From Paenibacillus graminis (GTDB lineage: Bacteria; Bacillota; Bacilli; Paenibacillales; Paenibacillaceae): DNA of 64,000 nt. The DNA lies in assembly GCF_000758705.1 (NCBI RefSeq), contig NZ_CP009287.1, forward strand, positions 6,262,001 through 6,326,000. The letters run 5' to 3'. Both the position numbers and the translations under genes were made by a program. Below are positions 17,164 through 26,515 of this stretch, piece after piece. Positions within the stretch are counted from its first letter, which is position 1. Every line of letters begins with the position of its first letter. The notes under the pieces are model-generated. The model saw nothing but the letters and a program-made list of their open reading frames with translations. It made no database searches and was not told where the DNA came from.

Positions 17164-19143
17164 TCACCGCAATAGTCTCAGTCCATTGAGGATCACCAGA
17201 ATCGTGCTGCCTTCATGGCCAATAACACCGAACGGAAGGGCTATTCCCTGCAAAAAGTTGCTCAGCATCAATGTTGCGATCACTGTCACGGCAAAAATCA
17301 TGTTCTGCTTCACGATCCGCTGCGAGCGGCGGGCCAGTGTAATTGTGGAGGCAATCTCTTCAATATTGTCGTTCATCAGCACGACATCAGCAATCTCCAG
17401 GGCTGCACCGCTGCCCTTCATACCCATTCCTATGCCGACTGTAGCTGTGGCGAGTGCCGGTGCATCGTTTACCCCATCGCCCACCATAACCACATTCCCG
17501 TATTGCTCACGCAGCGCTCTGATATGCGTTACCTTATCCTCAGGGAGCAGTCCTGCGAACACCAAGTCCACACCGGTCTGTCCGGCAATCACTTCCGCCG
17601 TTGCCGCGCGGTCACCGGTCAGCATGGCTACTTTTACGCCCAGCTCCTGCAGTTTGTGAACGGCCGCAACGGCCTGCGGACGCACCGTATCCTGCAGTCC
17701 AATCATCCCTGCAATATCCCCGCCGTCGAGAATAAGTGACACGGTCTTGCCTTCCTTCTCCAACTGCCGCCGCAGCGATCTCCACTGCTCATCTCCGCCC
17801 TCATTCCGTTCATCCAACAGATTGGACTTGCCGATTCTCCACAGCCGCCCTTCGATCAGCCCTTCAATCCCCCAGCCGGTGACGGAAGTGCTTTCTTCAA
17901 TTACATGCAGCAGAAGGTGCTCCTCTTCGGCCTTGCGCACGATTGCTTCTGCCAGCGGATGGCGGGACAGCTTCTCAATCGAGGCGCTGACTGCCAGCAG
18001 TTCATTCCGGTCATATCCTTCTCCGGCAATAAAGTCTGTTACCTGCGGAAGTCCCTCAGTCAACGTCCCCGTCTTGTCAAAAGCAACCACCGAGGTTTTC
18101 GCCATATTCTCCAAATGGACACCGCCTTTGAAGAGAATGCCTTTACGCGCACTTTTAGAGATGGCCGACAGCATCGCCGGCATAATTGAAGATACCAATG
18201 CACAGGGTGAAGCCACTACAAGAAACACCATTGCTTTATAAAAAGTCGAGCTCCAGCTCCAGTCCAGCACAAATGGCGGCAGAGCAATCAGGGCTATCGT
18301 CGCGGCAACCACTACCCGGGCGTAGACCGACTCCAGCCTTTTAATGAAGCGCTGCGATTCCGGCACCTCGGTTTCCGCTTCTTCAACCATCTTGATGATT
18401 TTGGCAAAAAGAGTGTTCTCCGCAGACTTGGTCACCTCTATATAAAGAGGGCCTTCTCCGTTGATGGTTCCGGCGAACACATCGCTGCCGGCACTTTTCT
18501 CAACAGGCATGGATTCGCCTGTAATGGATGCCTGGTTGACTGCGGATTCCCCCCGGTAGACGGTGCCGTCTGCCGGAATAATCTCCCCCGGACGCACAAG
18601 CAGCTGGTCGCCAACCGCGAGCAGATCAATCGCGACCTCGCTCATGCCCCCCTTTTCAATCCGTACAGCGGTCGCCGGCTTCAGGGCCATCAGCGATGAA
18701 ATGTCTTTTTTGCTGCGTTCCATTGTATAGCTCTCCAGTGCTCCACTCAGTGCAAAAATAAAGATCAGCATCGCTCCTTCATTCCAGTACCCGATCGAAG
18801 CCGCTCCCAGGGCAGCGGCGATCATCAGAAGATTCACGTCCAGGTCCCGTTCCTTAACCAGCGTCTCGACGCCTTCCTTCGCCTTGATCCAGCCGCCTAC
18901 CGAGTAGGAAACAATATACAGAAGGATTGAGAAGATCTCCGACCAGCCGCTGAGGGCCCAAGCCACAAGCATGAGCAGTCCGCTGCCAAGTGCAGCCTGC
19001 ATTTCAGAATTGCTGAGCATGGCCTTGGGATCGAACCGGCGCGGCCGCGGGGTGCGCGGCTGCTGGGTGCTGCCTTCACGCGCCAGGGATTTAGGCAGTT
19101 GTTTGGATGTAGCATGCATAGGTAAATCACTCTCCTGATTCAT
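17164..19143 (-). CDS. P1B4-type metal-transporting ATPase (PfeT-like, probable Fe(II) efflux)
   Basis: Heavy-metal P-type ATPase of about 659 residues. TGE (208-210), phosphorylation Asp356 in DKTGTLTEG, and hinge GDGVNDAPAL are intact. The membrane metal site is SPC (312-314) rather than CPC, and the last helix has HEGSTILVILNG; both mark the P1B4 group, which exports Fe(II) or Co(II) (PfeT of Bacillus, FrvA of Listeria). There is no N-terminal CXXC metal domain, which also fits. The frame opens to 19332, but that start overlaps a Fur/PerR-like box, so ATG 19143 or 19119 (weak AGGAG 12 nt upstream) is more likely. CadA-type naming would be misleading. Confidence 0.85.
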   Translation of the reverse strand: MNQESDLPMHATSKQLPKSLAREGSTQQPRTPRPRRFDPKAMLSNSEMQAALGSGLLMLVAWALSGWSEIFSILLYIVSYSVGGWIKAKEGVETLVKERDLDVNLLMIAAALGAASIGYWNEGAMLIFIFALSGALESYTMERSKKDISSLMALKPATAVRIEKGGMSEVAIDLLAVGDQLLVRPGEIIPADGTVYRGESAVNQASITGESMPVEKSAGSDVFAGTINGEGPLYIEVTKSAENTLFAKIIKMVEEAETEVPESQRFIKRLESVYARVVVAATIALIALPPFVLDWSWSSTFYKAMVFLVVASPCALVSSIMPAMLSAISKSARKGILFKGGVHLENMAKTSVVAFDKTGTLTEGLPQVTDFIAGEGYDRNELLAVSASIEKLSRHPLAEAIVRKAEEEHLLLHVIEESTSVTGWGIEGLIEGRLWRIGKSNLLDERNEGGDEQWRSLRRQLEKEGKTVSLILDGGDIAGMIGLQDTVRPQAVAAVHKLQELGVKVAMLTGDRAATAEVIAGQTGVDLVFAGLLPEDKVTHIRALREQYGNVVMVGDGVNDAPALATATVGIGMGMKGSGAALEIADVVLMNDNIEEIASTITLARRSQRIVKQNMIFAVTVIATLMLSNFLQGIALPFGVIGHEGSTILVILNGLRLLR

Positions 19144-19275
19144 TTTCGGGGATGCTTGGGGAAACAAATGCTTGGAAACTCCGTAACTTCTCCTGCTGAC
19201 CATACATGCTGACTGGGAATAACCATGTCCTGACTGAGAATGAGAGCCATTATTAAGGCCCTTAAAATGACACAT

Positions 19276-19300
19276 GCTGCCCCGGCTCAGCCGGGACAGC
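19276..19300 (-). other. Stem-loop in the leader of the metal ATPase gene
   Basis: GCTGTCCCGGC and GCCGGGGCAGC form an 11-bp stem (one T-G pair) with loop TGA in the presumed 5' leader. No T run follows, so it is not an obvious terminator. Confidence 0.45.
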
Positions 19301-19308
19301 ATGGTAAA

Positions 19309-19323
19309 TGAGAATGATAATCG
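19309..19323. promoter_or_regulatory. Fur/PerR-like box upstream of the metal ATPase gene
   Basis: TGAGAATGATAATCG matches 11 or more of the 14 defined positions of the 7-1-7 consensus TGATAATNATTATCA. Read on the minus strand it overlaps a -10-like TATCAT, with TTGTAC 15 nt upstream. Fur and PerR both control PfeT-type iron exporters in Firmicutes, which fits the ATPase type; Zur cannot be excluded. Confidence 0.55.
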
Positions 19324-19332
19324 TTTTTGCAA

Positions 19333-19880
19333 TTGTACAAATTTATTTCCTTAGGACAACTTGTAGCTATAATATACCATGATCCGCGAAAAAGTAAAGC
19401 AGGAGACCAGCCGGATTTTAGGGACTGGTTGTACCGCTGAGCAAAGTCCCCTAACTTAAAGGACACTGGAGAGGAAGCTCCAACTGGATGCTGCACAGGA
19501 CTCCCCTTGAAGCACGTATTCCAAAGAACACCGCGGCAACCCGTCCATCATTGGACAGCGCTGCCATGTTCGGCTTTGGGTTGCTGGGAGCCCTGTAGTT
19601 CACCTGTGCTAGGTCTAACTATGCTCCCCCAGTCCTACCAGACTTTCTTGAACCAGGCGGCAAGTCCAGGAGGTGGAAAAAGTGAACTTAATTTCTCCAC
19701 ATCCCTCATCTACACAATTGCGGCCATTTTAAGTCTACTAATTCCACTTTACTTCCCTGCGGCTGCCTGCGATTCACCACTCCCGTCTTCAGATCCCACA
19801 GTCCCTCCTGCAAAGCAGAACCCACAGGTTCAGAACAAGTACAACCATTAGTCCCTATATAGTAGAAAATCATAAAACAC
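19333..19880. other. Gene-free stretch with a decayed box-B copy
   Basis: Contains the upstream part of the ATPase promoter region and, at 19671-19755, one GGTGGAAAAAG box facing an inverted CTAATTCCACTT copy 61 bp away, a decayed relative of the box-B elements. Small ORFs here lack ribosome sites and run through the repeat. I see no credible gene. Confidence 0.5.
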
Positions 19881-19881
19881 C

Positions 19882-19924
19882 AAAAAAGGCATCCCGGACA
19901 GAAGATGGATGGCTGCCGGGATAC
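19882..19924 (-). terminator. Terminator after the GH94 gene
   Basis: GGTATCCCGG and CCGGGATGCC form a 10-bp stem (one wobble pair), followed by T6 on the minus strand. Confidence 0.85.
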
Positions 19925-19969
19925 CACACGTTACCTTATGCTTAAATATCACTTCTTAATCTTATGCGG

Positions 19970-22444
19970 CTACAGGATAACCTCTACCTTAACCATAGCT
20001 TTTTCCGGGTAGGCGGGCACTACGTTACCCTCCAACCGCTGGCCATCCACACGGATTTCCTTCACCCCTTTGCAGCTATGTGAGCTGTTGATTACAGAAA
20101 TCTCGTAGAGGCAGCCGCGGAATCTCCGGTTCACCTTGAAGCCTTCCCACTCCGAGGGAATACACGGATCAATGGACAACCCCGCCATGACAGGCTTAAT
20201 GCCCATAATATACTGGGTAGCGGCAATATACATCCAAGCGGCAGTACCGGTCAGCCAAGATACGTTGGCCAGTCCGAACTTATCGGATTCCGGCCCGAAC
20301 AGATTGGAGGCATAGACATACGGTTCTGCCTTATAGCGCCAGATTCCGGCCTGCTCCATAGCGACGTTCGGAATCAGCTGGCGGTAATATTTGTAGGCCT
20401 GATCTCCTCTTCCCAGCATACATTCCGCAATAATAGCCCAGGTATTGGCATGGCAGAAGACCGCTCCATTTTCACCCGTGCCCTTGTTATAATTGGTCAG
20501 CGGGTCCGCAGGATCGGGGAAGGTGGTGATGGAAGGATGCAGCTTCTTAATCCCCAGCTCCGTATCCAGAATATCACGCACACTGTCCATAGCCTGCAGG
20601 GCTTTGTCTGGCTCGGCCATGCCGGACAGGGTGGCCCAGGTTTGCGCGTTGAGCCAGATTTTGGCCTCATCATGTTCATCCGTGCCAAGGAAACGCCCGT
20701 CATCCATCACCGCCCGCCGGAACCAGCGCCCATCCCACCCCAGACGGTTCACCAGTTCCTTCTGCTCCTCATACAAAGCTTCATAACCTGCCGCATGCTC
20801 CGGGTGGCCGGATGCCGCTGCCAGCTCCTTCATACGCAGCAGCACCGTCCCGAACTGCATCGCAGTCCAGATGCTCTCCCCTTTGCCCTGGCGGCATACA
20901 CGGAAAAGCTGGTCGTTCCAGTCCGAACGCAGCATTAGCGGAAAGCCGTTCGGTCCCAGCCGGGAAACGGTAAAATCGACAGCCCGCTTCAAATGCTCAT
21001 ACAGTGTGCCTTCGCCGCCATCATAGAAGGGCAGGCTCTCTTGCAGGAACCCGGCGTCACCGGTCTCAGCGAGAATATCCCATACCGCAAGCGCGGTCCA
21101 CAGATGGTCATCGGAATGAATGCTGGTCACCGGGTCCCAGCCCTCATTCGGAAAGAAATAATGGTTCACATGCCCATCCTGATATTGCTGCCCCAGCAGC
21201 AGGCGGACCTTGTCCTTCGCCGCCTCCGGATCAAACGGAGCCACGGCCAATACATCCTGCGCGGTATCCCGGAAGCCTACACCCCGGAAGGTGCCGGTGG
21301 CATAGAAGGAAATATTGCGGGAAAAAAGGAAGTTCCGCTGGGCCTGATACGGATTCCAGATGTTGAGCATCCGCTGCGCATCTGCATCCGGCAATTCGCA
21401 ATTCCAGGCGCCCAGATAACTGTCCCAATTTTCCTTAAGGGCCGCATAGGAACGGACGACGAAATCCGCTTCCCGCGAATGCTCAATGGCCTGCTCCACC
21501 TCTGCTTCATCCATGGCCGTCCCCAGAAAAAAGTTCACGGTCCGGGTTTCACCGGGCTGCAGGGTCACCTGTACCTGAAGCGCACCGCAGGGATCTCCGC
21601 CCAGAAGTGTTGAGCCGGTGCAGCCTCCCTGTTCAATGGCGGCGGGATTCGATTCACTGCGGTAGCTGCCGATAAATTCCTCCCGGTCCCCATCATAGCT
21701 GTGCAGCGGTGCATCAGACATCATGTACACCAGCGGCGTCTCCTCCGGCTTCGGCTGATTCTCAACACCGTATTTGTAGACCAGTGCCTCCTTGGGGTGA
21801 TACTGCACGGATACCTGGTGCTTGTTATAACACTGCCACTGCAGCTCACGCATAAATTCCATCATTCCGAACTCGGCATAAGCATACACATTCAGCACCT
21901 TCACCGCCGGGCTGTTGTTCGTCAGCGTCAGATTCCAGATCAGTGAGTTCTCATAAGGCCCGACAAAATAGACAGTCTTCGCAGCGACCTCATCCTCCTG
22001 AGCCTCGAAACGGGTATACCCCAGACCGTGGCTGCTGCTCCATTCCTGCGGCTTCTGGAAGGCGGGCTCATAGGTAGGACACCAATAGCTCCCCGTTCCG
22101 GCATCCTGAAGGTAAATATAAGGGCCGGAACGGTCTGTCGGCAGATGGAAAAACCGGTAGCGGGTAATCCGCCAGATCTGGGGCGATTTATAAAAAGCGA
22201 CCCCGCCGCCCGCATGGGACAGCATCGTGTGGAACGTGCCGTTGGACAGGTAGTTCATCCATGGTGTCGGCATGTCATGGCGTTTGAACTCGACTTCCTT
22301 CAGTTCGTCGCGGAACGTGAAATACTGATCAAGCTGCTGCTCGCGTGCTAACGCTGCTCTTCCGGCAGTTTTTACAGCACCCTTCTTGTGCTCTTCAGAG
22401 CCGGATTGACCGGCAGGACTTGGGGGTCCGGGTTGCTTCATCAT
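19970..22444 (-). CDS. GH94 family glycoside phosphorylase (cellobiose phosphorylase-like)
   Basis: Predicted to cleave a beta-glucosidic disaccharide with phosphate, giving a sugar 1-phosphate without spending ATP. 824 residues, the usual GH94 length and layout: N-terminal beta-sandwich (about 45-310), helical linker, (alpha/alpha)6 barrel (about 350-740), C-terminal jelly roll. The segment GVGFRDTAQD (388-397) carries the conserved aspartates including the expected general acid, and SIHSDDHLW follows. No signal peptide, so it acts inside the cell. It lies 30 bp after the GH2 gene in a three-gene operon. Acceptor specificity (cellobiose, laminaribiose, other) cannot be read from sequence. 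Confidence 0.85.
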   Translation of the reverse strand: MMKQPGPPSPAGQSGSEEHKKGAVKTAGRAALAREQQLDQYFTFRDELKEVEFKRHDMPTPWMNYLSNGTFHTMLSHAGGGVAFYKSPQIWRITRYRFFHLPTDRSGPYIYLQDAGTGSYWCPTYEPAFQKPQEWSSSHGLGYTRFEAQEDEVAAKTVYFVGPYENSLIWNLTLTNNSPAVKVLNVYAYAEFGMMEFMRELQWQCYNKHQVSVQYHPKEALVYKYGVENQPKPEETPLVYMMSDAPLHSYDGDREEFIGSYRSESNPAAIEQGGCTGSTLLGGDPCGALQVQVTLQPGETRTVNFFLGTAMDEAEVEQAIEHSREADFVVRSYAALKENWDSYLGAWNCELPDADAQRMLNIWNPYQAQRNFLFSRNISFYATGTFRGVGFRDTAQDVLAVAPFDPEAAKDKVRLLLGQQYQDGHVNHYFFPNEGWDPVTSIHSDDHLWTALAVWDILAETGDAGFLQESLPFYDGGEGTLYEHLKRAVDFTVSRLGPNGFPLMLRSDWNDQLFRVCRQGKGESIWTAMQFGTVLLRMKELAAASGHPEHAAGYEALYEEQKELVNRLGWDGRWFRRAVMDDGRFLGTDEHDEAKIWLNAQTWATLSGMAEPDKALQAMDSVRDILDTELGIKKLHPSITTFPDPADPLTNYNKGTGENGAVFCHANTWAIIAECMLGRGDQAYKYYRQLIPNVAMEQAGIWRYKAEPYVYASNLFGPESDKFGLANVSWLTGTAAWMYIAATQYIMGIKPVMAGLSIDPCIPSEWEGFKVNRRFRGCLYEISVINSSHSCKGVKEIRVDGQRLEGNVVPAYPEKAMVKVEVIL

Positions 22445-22474
22445 AAGTCTGACTCCTCTCGGGTTGGAAAATGT

Positions 22475-25400
22475 TCACTTGGGCTCTACCTCATCCATTG
22501 TCAGCCGGTACTCCAAGTCGTTCATATACGTACCGTCGCTATTCAAGAACACCATGCCGAAGGCAAAGTCCTCCCGGCCGCCCTGCACGATGGCAATCAG
22601 CCGGTTGATTCCGCTGCTCAGCCGGATCTCCTTCTCCGGGGCTGCAACATATTCCCCGTTCAGATAAATCTCGAAGGCGTTGTCCGTTTTCACCCGCAGC
22701 CTGCCGGTGCGGACGATTCCATTCCTGCTGTCCCCAGGCAGTACCGGAAGATGTACAAAGCAGCTCAGAAACACCGGACAGCCTGCCGGGTCCGGAATTA
22801 ACAGCGTTCCGTCTGCGCGGCGTTCTTTTTTCTTCATCCAGCCGTACAGCCCCTCACCCAGATTGTTCAAGGAGAATTCGGGGTCGGTATAATAATCCTT
22901 CATAGCCTGAAAGTCTACATACGGCAGACAAGGCAGCGCCATTGCCGCTTCTACTGCCCATTCTGCATCCCCTTTATCACGGGTCAGCAGCTCATCCGCG
23001 AAGGCGGCGCCCATATTGCCCAGCAGGCGGGTGTAGAGCCGTTGGCTTTTGTCGCTGTCCGGTTCCGTGAGCAGCTGCGAGCAGATGATTTCCCCCTCGC
23101 CTGCCGCGACCCGGATCAGGAAGTCTCCGGGTTCACGCGCCTTGTCGCGGTTCAGCTCGACCAGCGCCAGTCTGCTGTATTCTGCGGTATGCTGCCCGGC
23201 AAAATAATCCTTCCAGGCTGTTCCCTCCACGCTGGTGCACAGCACATCGGCGTCCGGCACTTCCAGCCTGTGCAAGGCCAGCTCCCGGTTCACTACATCC
23301 CGGGGCGAGAGATGCACCTTGTCGAACCCGAACAGGTCGACAGGGCTGATTCCGCGGACGGCGGCGTGCGCGTAGTCCGCCTCCAGATGGTACGTCCCGT
23401 GCGGCGCGATGCGCACGAGACGGCCCAGCAGGCGGGCGAGCGCCTCCTGCCCGCCGGGCTCTGCCGGCAGCACCAGCACCCTGCTGCCGGCACTTGCTGC
23501 CTGCCGGACGGCCTCAGCCGCGCCCGGTCCGTTCAGCAGTCCGGCCTCCACCACGAGGAGGCCGGGACTCAGGCTGGATAAGCCGGCGGCGCTATCCAGC
23601 CAAGTGCCCTTGAGGCGAAGCTTGCCGAGCAAGGCTTCCGCCGGACCGCCGCTGCGGACCCATACCGCAGCGGGCACGGGTGCCGCAGCCGCGGAGACCG
23701 CGCGGCCCGCATAGCGGAGCAGGTTCCGCAGCAGCAGGCAGGCCTGGGGAACCCGGTGGAGATGATCCATAATCTCCAGTTGATTCGCCAGGAACATTCC
23801 TGCACCGTTCCGGTATTCCAGCAGCGGCGACCACAGGTCTCCGCCGTCTCCGAAATCACCGCTGCTGCATTCCAGCAGCAGGGTGAAATCCCCGGTCACC
23901 GGCTTCTCAAAGGCGGCCTTAATGACCGGCAGCGGCCCTTCCTCCCGGAGCTCCTCATGCCAGAACATCAGGTCCTCGTCCCCGAGACCCTGAAGTACCG
24001 GATGCTCATAGCTGCCCGCCTGGGCACGGATGAACTCTCTGCGGACCAGCGGAAGCCTGCCGGGGGAGAGATGAAGCTGCTCCAGCAGCAGCAGCCTGCC
24101 TCCTCGCTGCACAAAACCTCTCAGCTTCCGGTCCGCCTCCCCGTCCCTATCCGGCATTTTGCTGCCGACAATCAGCAGAATGCCGCCGGGCAGGTGCTCT
24201 ACGGCTTCAGGTTCTATGCGGTCCAGGCGAGGAACCAGGACTTTAATCAGCTCATAGTCTCTATTAGAGCCTATATAAACAGCGGGCAGCTCCAGTGCTA
24301 CCGGAGCAGTCTTGCAGCTTCCGGACAGCAGCCTGTAGCTAAGTCTAAGCTCATGCTTCAGTTCCCCCCCGTGGAACAGCTTGGCCGCGAGCACAGCCTC
24401 CCCTTCGCCGTCTACGGAATCCGGCATCCACTCCAGCCGGATACACCGCCGTTCAGCAGGCTCTTGACGGAAGCTGAAGGCTTGCGTATGAACCACGCGT
24501 CCGCCCTGCTGAACAGTGCACTCAATGGTAACAGCTTGTTCAGCCAGCGTATCGTTATACACGTCGAAGCTGCGGCGGATCAGCGAGTCGTCGAAGAAGC
24601 AGCGGTTATACTCGGCAGCCATCATCGTGACTGGTTTGAACGCCTCCGCCATGATCGCGAAGGACGGGTTGACCCGATACGCGGGATATTCCTCCGGCAG
24701 CAGTCCGTTGTTCAGGGAAAGCGAGTATGCCGGAATAAGCCCAGGCTTGGGCCCTGGTGCCGTCAGATCGGCAGGCGGCAGAACAATATCCCGGTCCGGC
24801 ATCGCCCGCATGAAATAATGGACGAAGTTGAAGGTGGAGATGCCGGATACGCCCTGGCGCCGCGCATACTCCACGAAGAGCCGCTCCTTCTGTGCAAGCC
24901 CGGCAGCACTAGCGTCCGTATCACGGTATGCTCCAAGCCCCACGTACATGCTGCTGTTCTGCGGGCAGATATACCACCAGCCGCCATGCTCGCCAAAGGT
25001 GAGCGGAACGCTGCGGTCCCATTGGGCGATGGTGCCGTCAATGTTGTAATGCCGGCTCTCTATCTCCGTATACTCCTTGGGGAGCAGCCGGTTATCCCCT
25101 TCCACCATGATCGGACGGGTGGAATCCAGCTCCCGCATCCGCTTCATCAGGCCGGGAATATGCTGCTTGTAGCCGTCCCGGCCGTCGACCCAGCGCATCT
25201 CATTCTGTACACTCCACAGGATGACGGAAGGATGGTTTTTGTCACGCTGTACCAGCCGCTGCACATGTGTGCGGCAGTTGGCTATGAAATCCGGATGATT
25301 GGCATCCATCGATTTGCTGGAGCCATAAATCGCGGTTTCATCGACAATAAGCATCCCTTCCTCATCGGCAATCCGTAAATATTGGGAGGGGTACGGTTCG

Positions 25401-26515
25401 GCATGCAGCCGGATGCTGTTCACACCCGCCTGTCTGCACATACGGTACCAATTGCGGATATAGCCTTCTGTCTGCTGTGCCGCACCCTGGAAGTGCCAGG
25501 AATCCCCGCGCAGGTTAATTGGAGTTCCGTTCAATATAAACTGCGGGCCTTCACACCAGAATTCCCGGAAGCCGAACGTTTCGGTACGGCGGTCAAGAAT
25601 TTGCCCCCCTGCCCGCAGCTCAAGCTCCAGTTCATAAAGATTAGGAGTTTCGGGGCTCCACAGCTTAGCATCGTGCCACGACAGCACAAACCGGGCTTCC
25701 TGCCACTCCCTGTTGTCCGCATTCTCGCATAATTGCCTGCCGTCCCTTGCCTGCAGAGGCACGGCTTCTGCACCGGCTTCCGCTTCAAGCACCGGCAGCG
25801 TCCCTGGTATCCGGTCGTTTACCTTAAGGAACACCTGCAGCGGTTCCGCATACGCGCTGCCGGATTCCGTACCAATAAGCGCGTCCACTTCCAGCAGGCC
25901 TTGGCGGAAGAAGGTGCGGATTGTAATATCCTCCAGCGTTACACGGGGATAGCTTTCAAGGAATACATCCTGCCATATTCCCCTTGCGATCCTGCCGAAC
26001 CAGGAGCCTACAAGCCCCGTCATCTTCCTGGCCCCGGAGGGCAGCACTGTCTGATCGAAGTTTCCGCAGACCACATGCAGGTGCTGCTCCTCACCCGGCT
26101 TCACCCATGAACTGATATCCAGCCGCAGGGGCAGGTACCCGTCCTCCCAGACAGCGATGCGCTCGCGGTCCAGATAGACAGCCGCCTTTTGCATCATCCC
26201 ATCGAACCGCAGGACAACCCGCTGCCCCAGCATGACCTCAGGCACCTGAAAAGACCGGTGAAGCACACCTGCCTCCGCCGCATCCCATTCCCTTGGATAG
26301 CTGTATACATCCAGCGGCGCGAAGCCATGCTCTGCGACCTCTCCGAATCTTGTGCCTGATGGCTGCGGATAGCTGTGGCGCCAGCTGGAAGGAACCTGTA
26401 CCTTACGTGCTTCGTACACCAGTCTCTCAGGAAGAGTCCGGCAGAGGGGCTGGTCGTAGAGCGGCATGAAATCCCATTCCCCGTTCAAACATATCGATGT
26501 GCGCATCCTGTTCAC
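22475..26515 (-). CDS. Large GH2 family glycosidase with extra C-terminal domains
   Basis: Exo-acting beta-glycosidase (galactosidase, glucuronidase or mannosidase class) of 1346 residues, well above the usual 600-1000. Sugar-binding domain (about 1-200), immunoglobulin-like domain (to about 315), TIM barrel with acid/base Glu439 in ILWSVQNEMRW and nucleophile Glu509 in LTFGEHGGWW. After about residue 700 come a Rossmann-like segment resembling a glutamine amidotransferase fold (ILLIVGSKMPDRDGE, GFVQRGGRLLLLEQ) and a terminal beta domain with EIYLNGEYV that may bind sugar. No signal peptide. Its start overlaps the stop of the 223-residue gene by 4 bp, so they are coupled. Substrate unknown. 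Confidence 0.85.
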   Translation of the reverse strand: MNRMRTSICLNGEWDFMPLYDQPLCRTLPERLVYEARKVQVPSSWRHSYPQPSGTRFGEVAEHGFAPLDVYSYPREWDAAEAGVLHRSFQVPEVMLGQRVVLRFDGMMQKAAVYLDRERIAVWEDGYLPLRLDISSWVKPGEEQHLHVVCGNFDQTVLPSGARKMTGLVGSWFGRIARGIWQDVFLESYPRVTLEDITIRTFFRQGLLEVDALIGTESGSAYAEPLQVFLKVNDRIPGTLPVLEAEAGAEAVPLQARDGRQLCENADNREWQEARFVLSWHDAKLWSPETPNLYELELELRAGGQILDRRTETFGFREFWCEGPQFILNGTPINLRGDSWHFQGAAQQTEGYIRNWYRMCRQAGVNSIRLHAEPYPSQYLRIADEEGMLIVDETAIYGSSKSMDANHPDFIANCRTHVQRLVQRDKNHPSVILWSVQNEMRWVDGRDGYKQHIPGLMKRMRELDSTRPIMVEGDNRLLPKEYTEIESRHYNIDGTIAQWDRSVPLTFGEHGGWWYICPQNSSMYVGLGAYRDTDASAAGLAQKERLFVEYARRQGVSGISTFNFVHYFMRAMPDRDIVLPPADLTAPGPKPGLIPAYSLSLNNGLLPEEYPAYRVNPSFAIMAEAFKPVTMMAAEYNRCFFDDSLIRRSFDVYNDTLAEQAVTIECTVQQGGRVVHTQAFSFRQEPAERRCIRLEWMPDSVDGEGEAVLAAKLFHGGELKHELRLSYRLLSGSCKTAPVALELPAVYIGSNRDYELIKVLVPRLDRIEPEAVEHLPGGILLIVGSKMPDRDGEADRKLRGFVQRGGRLLLLEQLHLSPGRLPLVRREFIRAQAGSYEHPVLQGLGDEDLMFWHEELREEGPLPVIKAAFEKPVTGDFTLLLECSSGDFGDGGDLWSPLLEYRNGAGMFLANQLEIMDHLHRVPQACLLLRNLLRYAGRAVSAAAAPVPAAVWVRSGGPAEALLGKLRLKGTWLDSAAGLSSLSPGLLVVEAGLLNGPGAAEAVRQAASAGSRVLVLPAEPGGQEALARLLGRLVRIAPHGTYHLEADYAHAAVRGISPVDLFGFDKVHLSPRDVVNRELALHRLEVPDADVLCTSVEGTAWKDYFAGQHTAEYSRLALVELNRDKAREPGDFLIRVAAGEGEIICSQLLTEPDSDKSQRLYTRLLGNMGAAFADELLTRDKGDAEWAVEAAMALPCLPYVDFQAMKDYYTDPEFSLNNLGEGLYGWMKKKERRADGTLLIPDPAGCPVFLSCFVHLPVLPGDSRNGIVRTGRLRVKTDNAFEIYLNGEYVAAPEKEIRLSSGINRLIAIVQGGREDFAFGMVFLNSDGTYMNDLEYRLTMDEVEPK

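Noticed and set aside
23756..25378. 540-codon plus-strand ORF
   Set aside because: Antisense shadow of the GH2 gene, whose catalytic motifs are intact on the other strand.
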